Shown: piece by piece, positions 7,222-15,743 of the stretch
How the letters are laid out: every line of letters begins with the position of its first letter
How positions within the stretch are numbered: position 1 is the first letter of the stretch
Origin: JAYRSJ01 sp041920215
GTDB taxonomy: Bacteria; Pseudomonadota; Gammaproteobacteria; Burkholderiales; Burkholderiaceae_C
Length of the DNA: 25,269 nucleotides
Direction: 5' to 3'
NCBI GenBank assembly: GCA_041920215.1
Contig: JAYRSJ010000039.1
Span: forward strand, 1-25,269
Made by a program: the position numbers and the translations under genes
Notes under the pieces: model-generated
Seen by the model: only the letters and a program-made list of their open reading frames with translations
Databases searched by the model: none
What the model was told of the DNA's origin: nothing

Positions 7222-10200
7222 ATGGCGTTCGATCAAGCGACAAGAAACCGCCTGCAGCGCTTCGTCAACGACGCACGCCGGGTGCTGGAAGAAGAGTTCA
7301 CCCGCCAACTGCAGAACGACTTCGGTATAGACCCGAATGCGGGGTCTGTTGCCGACTTATCCAGCCTGCGGCACATCAACGACGCGCAGCGCGAAACCGC
7401 CCGCATCCTGCGCGACACCCTGGCGCACTACACCGCCAGTGGCGATATGAACGCCAGCCAGGGGCTGGATCGCATCGTACGCGAACAGGCGTTCACCGTG
7501 CTGAACCGCCTGGCCGCCCTGCGCATGGCGGAGTCACGTGGGCTGCTGGTGGAGTCGGTAGGCAACGGCTTCCAGGCCAAGGGCTTTCAGCTCTATGCCC
7601 GCCTGGCCGGCACCGGCCTGGGCGAAACGGGTGATGCCTATCGTGTGTATCTGTTCAGCGTGTTCGATGAACTTGCGCAAGACCTGCCTGGCCTGTTCGA
7701 CCGCTACTCCCCTCAAGGGCGCCTGTTCCCCCGCGAAGCCGCGCTACTACAAGTGTTGAGCCTGATCAATGACGCCGACATTGCCTCTCTGTGGAGCGAG
7801 GATGAAACGATCGGCTGGATATACCAATACTTCAATTCAATCGAAGAACGCAAAACGATGCGCGAGGCATCGCAGGCGCCACGTAACAGCCGCGAGTTGG
7901 CCGTTCGCAACCAATTCTTCACGCCACGGTACGTGGTTGAGTTCCTGGTGGATAACACCCTAGGCCGGCTTTGGTTCAACGACACAGGGGGTGCAACACA
8001 CCTGCGCGAGAGCTGCCAGTACCTGCTGGTGAAATCTGACGAAACGCGACAAGCCGCCACCAAGCTGCGCGACCCGCGCACCCTGAAGCTGCTGGACCCA
8101 GCCTGCGGCTCCATGCACTTTGGTCTGTATGCCTTCGATCTCTTTGCCGAAATCTATCGCGAGGCCTGGGTCTGGGAACAACAGCACGGCCCAGGCTCGC
8201 TGGATGTGTCCACCCAGCCCCAGGCCGCGTTCAAGCCATTGAGCCAGACCTACAAAGATGAGGCGGCATTTCTGCGGGATGTGCCGCGTCTGATCATCGA
8301 ACACAACATCTACGGAGTAGATATCGACCCGCGCGCCGCCCAAATTGCCTCGCTTGCTCTGTGGCTGCGCGCGCAGCGTGCATGGCACGATCAAGGAGTG
8401 AAGGCCAAAGACCGCCCACTAGTTGGCCGAGGCCACGTGGTCGCAGCTACTGCGCCGCCCGCGGAGAGGGAGCTGCGCGAACAGTTCGTTTCCAACCTCG
8501 ATGAAAAGGACGCCGAGCTCTTCAAGAAGACACTTCAACTTCTGAAAGGCCTGCCCGAACTGGGCGTGCTGCTTCAAATTGAGCGCGAGTTGCCAAAGTT
8601 AATTCGCCAAGTCTATCTGGGAAAGGGCACGGGCCTATTTGCGCAGCAGGAACGCGAGAACTGGAACCTCGCCGAGCTACGGTTACGTGAAGCACTTACC
8701 GAATTTGCCCGGGCTGCCAGTTCAACTTATCAGGGGCGCTTGTTCGCCGAAGACGCGCTGCAAGGACTTCGGATGATCGATCTGTGTCGCGAGAAGTTCG
8801 ACGTAGTGGTCATGAACCCACCTTTTGGCCAACCAACCCCTTATGCCCAGCAGGTCTTGAAAGAAAACGCCAGCGATGGTTGGAAGGATATATATGCAGG
8901 CTTCTTCGAAGCCGCGCTGCGACTGACTGGTGACAAAGGATATGTTGGCGCGATCACATCCTCACAATATTTCCACACAAGACAGATGGCAAAGTTGAGA
9001 GATGACTTTGTCAAAAATGGAAGACCGAGGGTAATTGTAGACCTTGGGGCGGGCGTGCTTGATGATGCCGCCGTTCAAACTGCGCTTGCAGTTCTTGGCG
9101 GTGAGCGTACAGACTCCGAAATGCTCTACGCAGACCTGTTGGACGAACCGAATAAAGAGCTCGTCATCCGTGAGATTGTCGGCAACGGGCGCATGGCAAG
9201 GCTTTCACTAAGGGATTTGGAGGTAATACCGGGTCAACCTTTCTGCCTTCACGCATCTCCGGGAATACTGCGCCAATGGCGACTGGATACTACGCTCGAC
9301 CCCAATACTGCTGCAGTTGCCACCGGCAACCATACTTTTGACGATGAGCGGTTTCTTCGGCTCAGGCACGAAATCGAACCGTCTACCAATCGCCAGGCGT
9401 GGATCACATTCGACAAAGGTGGAGAGTACCAGCCATTCCAAAATACAACTTCCTTACTGCTGCAGTGGAGGAAAGATGGGGCGGAACTACGGTCACTTAA
9501 TTTCTCGGCATACGGCACGGATGCGCAAGTTATGCAAAGTAGCAAGTATTGGGGCCGATTTGGTCTCTGCTACAACCACGTTAGTCTTGGATTTTCTCCG
9601 CGGATACTTCCTGCAGGAACGATATTCTCGTCTGAGTCCATCAGCATCTTTTTGAACGATCAAGCTGATCAGGACCTGCAACTCAGGTATCTCGCACTGC
9701 TTGGTTTCATGTCATCCACTGCCGCGCAAGAGCTTGTTTTCGTTTTTGGTAGATATAGAAAGATCGAGAACAGGGCTGTCTCAGGAATGCCCATCTCATT
9801 CAAGAGGCTCGAGCCTTTTCGAGAAAGCTTGGTTGAATTCGCCCAGAGAGGTATTCGGCTTTGCTGGAATCTAGAGTCGATGGATGAGACCAGCCCCCAT
9901 TTCTTGTTACCTGATGCATTAGCGGTTGGCCGCCTCGGACATAGATCGCGCGAGCAGGCTGCGGCTGAATTCAACGTCCTTTTTAGAGAGATTGATGATC
10001 TATGCGACAAGTGCTTAGGAGTTGCCGAATCTGATTTGACAGCCCCCAGAAGGGAAACGCTCATATCTCAATTCGCGGCGTTTCGTGAAATTTCATCGGA
10101 AGAGGATCGTCAGCTAGATCTTCTGATGTGGGCGGTTGGAGTTTGCTTTGGTCGCCTTGATTGGCGCCTTGCCACAGGTGAACGTCGAAAGCCGGAAGAA

Positions 10201-10992
10201 TTCGATCCGTTTGCGCCGTTACCACTTAAGAGTCCAGGTATGTTGCCAGATGGATCGCATCCGTTCCATAGGCACACAGGCATCTTGCTGGACGACCAAG
10301 GGCATCGAGACGATATCGCGCTAATGGTTGAGGAGGTTCTTACCAGGGTCGCTGTTCCGGTACCGCAAGACATCAGACGAAAGCTGCAACGAGAGTTATT
10401 CCCCTTCCACCTTAAGCGGTATTCCAAGAGTCGCCGCAAAGCTCCAATTTACTGGCCGCTCAGCACGATCTCCGGTAGTTACACGCTTTGGGTCTATTAC
10501 CCCAGCCTCACCAGCCAGACGCTCTACACCGCCATCAACGACTGCGTTGAGCCCAAGCTCAAACAAGTCGGCGCCGACGTGACGGCGCTGCGGAACAAGA
10601 GTTCTGCCCGCACGCGCGACGACGAAAGGCAGTTTGAGGCACTGCAAGCCTTCGAGTTGGAGCTGATAGAACTGCGCGACACCCTGCTCAAGCTGGCGCC
10701 CGCCTACAAGCCGAACCACGACGACGGCGTGCAGATCACCGCAGCACCGCTGTGGCCACTGTTCCGGCACAAGCCGTGGCAGAAGGTGTTGAAGGAAACC
10801 TGGGCGAAGCTCGAGAAGGGCGACTACGACTGGGCACACCTGGCCATGAACTACTGGCCGGATCGCGTACGGGAGAAGTGCAAGACCGATAAGTCGCTGG
10901 CCATCGCCCATGGCCTGGAGCATCTGTACGTTGAGCCTGAGGCGCAGCCCAAGAAGACGCGCGGCCGCAAGAAGACGGGAGGCGATGAATGA
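7222..10992 (+). CDS. pglX: PglX, BREX adenine-specific DNA methyltransferase
   Basis: A 1256-residue amino-methyltransferase. An N-terminal helical domain is followed by SAM-binding motif I (LLDPACGSMHFG, with D292) and the catalytic motif IV NPPFG (N532-G536), the N-P-P-F form of N6-adenine methylases. The remainder holds the target-recognition region and a C-terminal helical part ending WAHLAMNYWPDRVREKC then a basic tail KKTRGRKKTGGDE. PglX marks host DNA so that BREX spares it and supplies the specificity of the system. The start directly follows the brxC stop with GGAGG about 9 bases upstream, and the gene overlaps pglZ by four bases. DNA from about 8,900 to 10,480, encoding the part after motif IV, is clearly less GC-rich than either flank (two 60-base rows counted at about 45-47%), suggesting an exchanged specificity module. 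Confidence 0.93.
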   Translation: MAFDQATRNRLQRFVNDARRVLEEEFTRQLQNDFGIDPNAGSVADLSSLRHINDAQRETARILRDTLAHYTASGDMNASQGLDRIVREQAFTVLNRLAALRMAESRGLLVESVGNGFQAKGFQLYARLAGTGLGETGDAYRVYLFSVFDELAQDLPGLFDRYSPQGRLFPREAALLQVLSLINDADIASLWSEDETIGWIYQYFNSIEERKTMREASQAPRNSRELAVRNQFFTPRYVVEFLVDNTLGRLWFNDTGGATHLRESCQYLLVKSDETRQAATKLRDPRTLKLLDPACGSMHFGLYAFDLFAEIYREAWVWEQQHGPGSLDVSTQPQAAFKPLSQTYKDEAAFLRDVPRLIIEHNIYGVDIDPRAAQIASLALWLRAQRAWHDQGVKAKDRPLVGRGHVVAATAPPAERELREQFVSNLDEKDAELFKKTLQLLKGLPELGVLLQIERELPKLIRQVYLGKGTGLFAQQERENWNLAELRLREALTEFARAASSTYQGRLFAEDALQGLRMIDLCREKFDVVVMNPPFGQPTPYAQQVLKENASDGWKDIYAGFFEAALRLTGDKGYVGAITSSQYFHTRQMAKLRDDFVKNGRPRVIVDLGAGVLDDAAVQTALAVLGGERTDSEMLYADLLDEPNKELVIREIVGNGRMARLSLRDLEVIPGQPFCLHASPGILRQWRLDTTLDPNTAAVATGNHTFDDERFLRLRHEIEPSTNRQAWITFDKGGEYQPFQNTTSLLLQWRKDGAELRSLNFSAYGTDAQVMQSSKYWGRFGLCYNHVSLGFSPRILPAGTIFSSESISIFLNDQADQDLQLRYLALLGFMSSTAAQELVFVFGRYRKIENRAVSGMPISFKRLEPFRESLVEFAQRGIRLCWNLESMDETSPHFLLPDALAVGRLGHRSREQAAAEFNVLFREIDDLCDKCLGVAESDLTAPRRETLISQFAAFREISSEEDRQLDLLMWAVGVCFGRLDWRLATGERRKPEEFDPFAPLPLKSPGMLPDGSHPFHRHTGILLDDQGHRDDIALMVEEVLTRVAVPVPQDIRRKLQRELFPFHLKRYSKSRRKAPIYWPLSTISGSYTLWVYYPSLTSQTLYTAINDCVEPKLKQVGADVTALRNKSSARTRDDERQFEALQAFELELIELRDTLLKLAPAYKPNHDDGVQITAAPLWPLFRHKPWQKVLKETWAKLEKGDYDWAHLAMNYWPDRVREKCKTDKSLAIAHGLEHLYVEPEAQPKKTRGRKKTGGDE

Positions 10993-13526
10993 GCATCGCT
11001 GAGTTCATCCGTGAGAGAGTGCTCCGGCCGCGCTTGAAGCAGGCTGGTGCGCTGGTGGTATACGACGCCGATAGGCGCTACCGCGAGCAGTGTTTCGATC
11101 TGGCCAGCGACAAGGTTCGGGTCGTGGACGCGGCCGAGAGCAGCATCGAAAGCCGCGAGGCAGCGTTGCTGGCGCTGCGCGAGGTGGGGCACCCGCAGAC
11201 ACCGGTAGACGGCGTCTTGATCTACGTGCCGCGCAAGCGACCTGAATCCGACGAAGAGAAGCAATCAGACCCGTTTGCGCTCTACGCCGAATGCGGCGCT
11301 GTGTTCCCGCAAGACGATGGTGATGAGTACCTGAGCCTCTGCCTGCGAGCCAGGCCAGATCACGCTACCGAGATCCGCCAGGTGTTCGCCAACGCATCGG
11401 GTGGGCCAAGCTTTGCCGTGATCGACGCCATCGGCGGCGGCGTGAGTTGGCCCCAGCTCAGGGCCACGCTACGGGTCGAATCCGGCCGGGAGATTCTGGC
11501 TGCGCTGATGGCGCCCAGTGCCACGCAGACGGTCGCCCTCAAGGAGCAAGAAGGCTGGGTACAGGAGGCACGCGACTTCCTCCGCGCCACTTTGGGCCTG
11601 AGCCTGAAGACGCGGGGCAAGACCTGGTCTGCCCTGGCGGACGAGTTTTGGCGCTACGTGTTGTTCAGCGAGTTCGTGTTTGACTTGCCAGTCGCATTGC
11701 CCGCCACCCTGCAAGGGGTGCCGCACGCGCCAATGGAGGCGCGGCCTATCGTCGAGGATGTGTGCGACCGGCTACGCAGCGATCCGAAGTCGTGCGCCAT
11801 CTACATCGAGCGGGCCGAAGCCATCGAGGCAGAGCTCAACCTGAGCGATCTGTGCGGCGCGATCGAAGACCTGGGCGAGCGCGACACCTTCCCCTTCGAG
11901 GAACGGACCTTCCTGCGCACTGCCATCAAGGGCATTGTGACGGGCGACACGGATGCCACGCGCCGTGTGTTGACTCGGCAGAAAAGCTCCGTCTGGCTGG
12001 GCAAGGGTGAGAGCCAGGCGCAGTGGGACTTGATCCGCGCGGGCCTCAGCCTTGTGGAGGCGTGCGATGACTTTGAGCGCCAGTTGCCAGATTACGCCCG
12101 CTCGCAGGCTGAGCTGATCGACTTCTACCTGGGTAGCCTGCGCGAAGCAGACCGGCTGCAGCGTGAGTTTGAGCAGGCCGCGGGTGACTTCCTAGATCAG
12201 CATGGTTTGATGCATGAAGTGACCGGCCAGGCACGGGCGCGGTATCGCCGCTTGGCAGAGAAGGTCCAAGGCGTGTTCGTGAAGCACGTCGAGACTGCCG
12301 GGTGGCCTCCAGCCGGCCGCCTGGCCAACGCCGACGCCTTCGATCGCCTGGTGGCGGACCGCCTCAAGGAGAGCGGGCGCAAGGTGGCCTACCTGATGGT
12401 GGACGCCCTACGCTACGAACTGGGCGTGGCCCTGGAGAAGCTGCTGGCGGAGGATGGGCCGGTCGAGCTGCAGGCTGCTTACGCGCAGTTGCCGACCATC
12501 ACTTTGGTGGGCATGGCCAGCCTGCTACCCGGGGCGCGCGCAGGATTGACGCTGTCACTGGAGAGCGACGCACTCGTGCCCAAGCTGGCTGGCGTGCCCG
12601 TGAGCAACGTCGCGCAGCGCATGAGCGTGCTGTCGAAGCGGTACGGCGACCGCTTCGCGGAGATGCCCCTCAATGACTTCGTACGGGGCAAACCGAAGAT
12701 CGCGGAGACCGTCGACTTGCTGGTGCTGCGATCGACGGAGATTGACAGCCAGCTTGAAAGCAACCCGGAGACCACCCTCGGGTTGATCCCCGGAACACTG
12801 AAGCTGATCCGAGTGGCGCTGCACAAGCTGCGCGGGATGGGCTTCAAGGAAGCCGTCATCGTGACCGACCACGGCTTCTTCCTGAACGCTCAGGCCGAAG
12901 CCGGAGACGTCTGCGTCAAGCCCCAGGGCACGTGGCCGGTGAACGCGCATGACCGCATGATGCTGGGCACTGGCTCCGCTGACGGGCACAGCCTGGTGGT
13001 CGGCGCTGAGAAGGTCGGCATCCGGGGCGACTTCGCTCAAGCTGCCATGCCCCGAAGCATGGCTCCGTACCGCTCAGGTCACCTCTACTTCCATGGCGGG
13101 GCTTCGCTGGCAGAGGCTGTCGTGCCGGTGCTGGTGGCGCGCCTGGATACCGCCGCTCACGCCGATCATCGCAAGGTGAAGGTCGAGCTGACCTACAAGA
13201 ACGGGGCCAAGCGCATCACAACGCGGCTGCCGGTCATTGAGGTGGTGCTGGTCTCTGACGACATGTTCTCGCAAGACGTGAGCCTGGAGATCTTGCTGGA
13301 GGCACAGGACAGCAAGGGCAACGTGGTCGGCGAACCGCGCCCCGGCGGAGACGTGAACCCCGCCACCCGGACGGTGACCCTGATGCCGGGTCAGCGCAAA
13401 CAGATTGCACTGCGCATGGACGAAGAGTTCAGGGGCAAGTTCTCGGTCAAGGCGCTCAACCCGACGACGCTGGCGCTGGCGTCGAAGGGCAGTGAACTGG
13501 CCCTCGAAACCGACTACACGGAGTGA
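10989..13526 (+). CDS. pglZ: PglZ, BREX alkaline-phosphatase-fold protein
   Basis: An 845-residue PglZ, normal length for BREX. The alkaline phosphatase superfamily core occupies the second half. A metal-site aspartate lies in YLMVDALRYELG (D472), followed by LPTITLVGMASLLPGA, where a nucleophile threonine or serine is expected. A second metal-binding motif is IVTDHGFFLN (D627-H628). Another conserved stretch, SMAPYRSGHLYFHGGASLAE, lies near residue 700. The first half is mostly helical. PglZ is required for both defence and methylation; metal-dependent phosphodiesterase or nuclease activity has been reported for relatives. The start overlaps the pglX stop (ATGA) with GGGAGG just upstream. 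The stop codon overlaps a GTG that could start brxL. Confidence 0.92.
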   Translation: MSIAEFIRERVLRPRLKQAGALVVYDADRRYREQCFDLASDKVRVVDAAESSIESREAALLALREVGHPQTPVDGVLIYVPRKRPESDEEKQSDPFALYAECGAVFPQDDGDEYLSLCLRARPDHATEIRQVFANASGGPSFAVIDAIGGGVSWPQLRATLRVESGREILAALMAPSATQTVALKEQEGWVQEARDFLRATLGLSLKTRGKTWSALADEFWRYVLFSEFVFDLPVALPATLQGVPHAPMEARPIVEDVCDRLRSDPKSCAIYIERAEAIEAELNLSDLCGAIEDLGERDTFPFEERTFLRTAIKGIVTGDTDATRRVLTRQKSSVWLGKGESQAQWDLIRAGLSLVEACDDFERQLPDYARSQAELIDFYLGSLREADRLQREFEQAAGDFLDQHGLMHEVTGQARARYRRLAEKVQGVFVKHVETAGWPPAGRLANADAFDRLVADRLKESGRKVAYLMVDALRYELGVALEKLLAEDGPVELQAAYAQLPTITLVGMASLLPGARAGLTLSLESDALVPKLAGVPVSNVAQRMSVLSKRYGDRFAEMPLNDFVRGKPKIAETVDLLVLRSTEIDSQLESNPETTLGLIPGTLKLIRVALHKLRGMGFKEAVIVTDHGFFLNAQAEAGDVCVKPQGTWPVNAHDRMMLGTGSADGHSLVVGAEKVGIRGDFAQAAMPRSMAPYRSGHLYFHGGASLAEAVVPVLVARLDTAAHADHRKVKVELTYKNGAKRITTRLPVIEVVLVSDDMFSQDVSLEILLEAQDSKGNVVGEPRPGGDVNPATRTVTLMPGQRKQIALRMDEEFRGKFSVKALNPTTLALASKGSELALETDYTE

Positions 13527-13531
13527 GCCTG

Positions 13532-15643
13532 ATGGACGAACTCGACAAGAAGCTAAACGAGACCTTCGACGGCAAGGTGCTGCGCAAGGACCTGCTGCAC
13601 CGGATCAAGAAGGGCACCAACGTCCCGACCTTCGTGCTGGAGTTTTTGCTCGCCAAGTATTGCGCCAGCAATGACCAGGCCGAACTCGACGCCGGCATGG
13701 AGGCCGTGCTGTCCTCGCTCCAGGAGAACTACGTTCGCCCGGATGAGGCCAATGCCGCGCAGTCCAAGGTGGCCACCAAGGGCAAGCACCGGTTCATCGA
13801 CAAGGTCCACGTCCGCTACATCGAGAAAGAGAAGCGGCACTGGGCATCGTTGGAGAATTTCAACTCACAGCGCATCGCCATCGGCGAGAAGTTCTACCGG
13901 GACAACGACCGCCTTCTGGAGGGCGGCATCTGGGCCGAAGTGACGCTGGTGCACAACGACATCGATGAGGACGACTATGCGTTCTCCATCGAGGATTTGC
14001 GTCCGATTCAGCTCACCCGGTTTGACTTCTCGCGCTATACCGAAGGTCGCGCCGCTTTCACGCGAGACGAGTGGCTGGCAGCGGTGTTGCGGTCGGTCGG
14101 CCTGGAGCCGACGAAGCTGTCGCACCGCGTGAAGATGCACTTCATCGCCCGCCTGGCCGCCTTGGTGGAGCCGAACTACAACTACATCGAGCTGGGGCCG
14201 CGGGGCACCGGCAAGTCGTACTTCTTCAGCGAGTTCTCACCCTACGCGACCCTGATCTCAGGCGGCCAGGCCACCAAGGCCACACTGTTCTACAACAACG
14301 CGCGCCGCAAGGTGGGCTTGGTGGGCTACTGGGACACGGTGGCCTTCGACGAGGTGGGCGGAATCAAAGTGCGCGATCCGGACACCATCCAGATCATGAA
14401 GGACTTCATGGCCAACGGGCGCTTCTCGCGCGGCGCCGAAGTCATCGCCGACGCCAGCCTTAGCTTCGTCGGCAACATCGATGTCTCTGTGCAGCAGGTG
14501 GTGAACTCAAACGAGCACGACCTGTTCCAGCCGCTGCCGCCGGAACTCGACCTGGCTGTGATGGACCGCTTTGCGGCGTACATCCCAGGCTGGGAGATGC
14601 CGAAGAACAGCAGCGAGTTCCTGACCAGCAATTACGGGTTCATCACCGACTACCTGGCCGAGGCCTTCCACTATCAGTTCAAGCACACGAACCGGTACGA
14701 GGAGGTCAGCAAGCGCATTCGGCTGGGCAAGGCGATCGAGGGCCGTGATGAGAAGGGCATCAAGAAGACCGTCTGCGCGTTCCTGAAGATCCTGCACCCA
14801 CACGGCCCACCGTCCGACGCCGAGTTCGAGGAATACGTGGCCTACGCGACCGAGTGCCGGCGCCGCGTCAAGGAGCAGATGAACAAGCGCAAGCCGGATG
14901 ACGAGTTCGCGCGCATTGGTCTCTCCTACTTCAAAGCTGGCGGCGATGAGGTTGTGGTGTTCTGCCCGGAGTCCAAGGACGCCATTGCCACGCAAGAGCC
15001 CGCGCGCCGGAAGCTGCGCCCATCAGAAGGGCTGCCGACAGAATCGGCTCGGCCAATGCCTACTGTGCAGCTGGCACCAACTGCGCAAGCGGCACGCACC
15101 GAGCCCACAGCTCCCGAAGCTGCTGCACCGGTCAGTCCTGTCGCAGCACCTACTCCCTCGGCGGGCCCCAAAGAGCAGCACTTCACCATCCTCTACGGGG
15201 ACACCGGATACAGCTACGAGTCCATCATGGGGCCGTACCTGCAGGGCGCGAAGGCTGTGGTCATCGAAGATCCATACATCCGGCTGCAGCACCAGATTCA
15301 GAACTTTGTCCGGTTCTGCGAGACCGTACTGAGAGCCGGGACGGTGAAGAAAATCTCCTTGATCACAGGTCACGACGACAAGACCCCCCTGGCGGAGATG
15401 GCAGAGAAACTCGAAGAGCTCAAGCAAAGCCTGATGGAAGTTGATGTCGAGTTGGAGGTGATGCTCAACCCCAACATCCACGATCGCGAAATCCGCCTAG
15501 ACAACGGCTGGATCATCAAGATCGGCCGAGGGCTGGATTTCTATCAGAAGCCATCGAGCTGGTTTGAGGTCGGCGCGCACGACCTAAACCTGCGCAAGTG
15601 CCTGGAAACGAAGGTGGACATCTTCATGGCTGCGCGTGATTAG
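13532..15643 (+). CDS. brxL: BrxL, AAA+ BREX protein with an unusual MITD1-like (MIT_C/PLD-like) C-terminal domain
   Basis: A 703-residue BrxL. The N-terminus (MDELDKKLNETFDGKVLRKDL) and the AAA+ core, with P-loop GPRGTGKS at 222-229 and Walker B VAFDEVGG (D273-E274), place it in the BrxL family, a ring-forming DNA-binding ATPase. A Pro/Ala/Thr-rich linker (about 487-548) then leads to residues 550-703. These include GYSYESIMGPYLQGAKAV, EDPYIRLQHQIQNFVRFCE, HDREIRLDNGWIIKIGRGLD (from H650) and a final CLETKVDIF. They closely resemble the C-terminal phospholipase-D-like domain of MITD1, not a Lon (S16) protease; no Ser-Lys protease signature is seen. ATG 13532 is chosen for its GGAG at 8 bases; GTG 13523 would overlap the pglZ stop. 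It is the last gene of the operon. Confidence 0.9.
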   Translation: MDELDKKLNETFDGKVLRKDLLHRIKKGTNVPTFVLEFLLAKYCASNDQAELDAGMEAVLSSLQENYVRPDEANAAQSKVATKGKHRFIDKVHVRYIEKEKRHWASLENFNSQRIAIGEKFYRDNDRLLEGGIWAEVTLVHNDIDEDDYAFSIEDLRPIQLTRFDFSRYTEGRAAFTRDEWLAAVLRSVGLEPTKLSHRVKMHFIARLAALVEPNYNYIELGPRGTGKSYFFSEFSPYATLISGGQATKATLFYNNARRKVGLVGYWDTVAFDEVGGIKVRDPDTIQIMKDFMANGRFSRGAEVIADASLSFVGNIDVSVQQVVNSNEHDLFQPLPPELDLAVMDRFAAYIPGWEMPKNSSEFLTSNYGFITDYLAEAFHYQFKHTNRYEEVSKRIRLGKAIEGRDEKGIKKTVCAFLKILHPHGPPSDAEFEEYVAYATECRRRVKEQMNKRKPDDEFARIGLSYFKAGGDEVVVFCPESKDAIATQEPARRKLRPSEGLPTESARPMPTVQLAPTAQAARTEPTAPEAAAPVSPVAAPTPSAGPKEQHFTILYGDTGYSYESIMGPYLQGAKAVVIEDPYIRLQHQIQNFVRFCETVLRAGTVKKISLITGHDDKTPLAEMAEKLEELKQSLMEVDVELEVMLNPNIHDREIRLDNGWIIKIGRGLDFYQKPSSWFEVGAHDLNLRKCLETKVDIFMAARD

Positions 15644-15743
15644 CCTGTTGAGCTGCTTGGCTACTACCCTGTGCCCATGAATGGCCGCCTCGATCTAAAC
15701 ATCGCCAGCGTGCGCAACCTGGCTGCAAGCTACCAGAACGGCC
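15644..15743 (+). other. Intergenic space between convergent brxL and the 399-residue gene, with a possible amidase-gene remnant
   Basis: The 100 bp between the two convergent stops contain no clear hairpin-plus-T terminator. A plus-strand ATG at 15677 reads NGRLDLNIASVRNLAASYQ, which resembles the first residues of amidase or allophanate-hydrolase proteins (typical wording L-D-I-A-S-L-R then Y-x-x-G-x-x-T-P). The reading loses that resemblance within about 30 codons and runs into the 3' end of the minus-strand gene. It may be the broken edge of a gene cut by the island. This is weak evidence. Confidence 0.2.

Noticed and set aside
6528..7634. A 368-codon plus-strand ORF overlapping the brxC-pglX junction in another frame
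   Set aside because: It is Arg/Pro/Gly-rich, has no family resemblance, and lies across two clearly genuine genes; long open shadow frames are common in GC-rich DNA.
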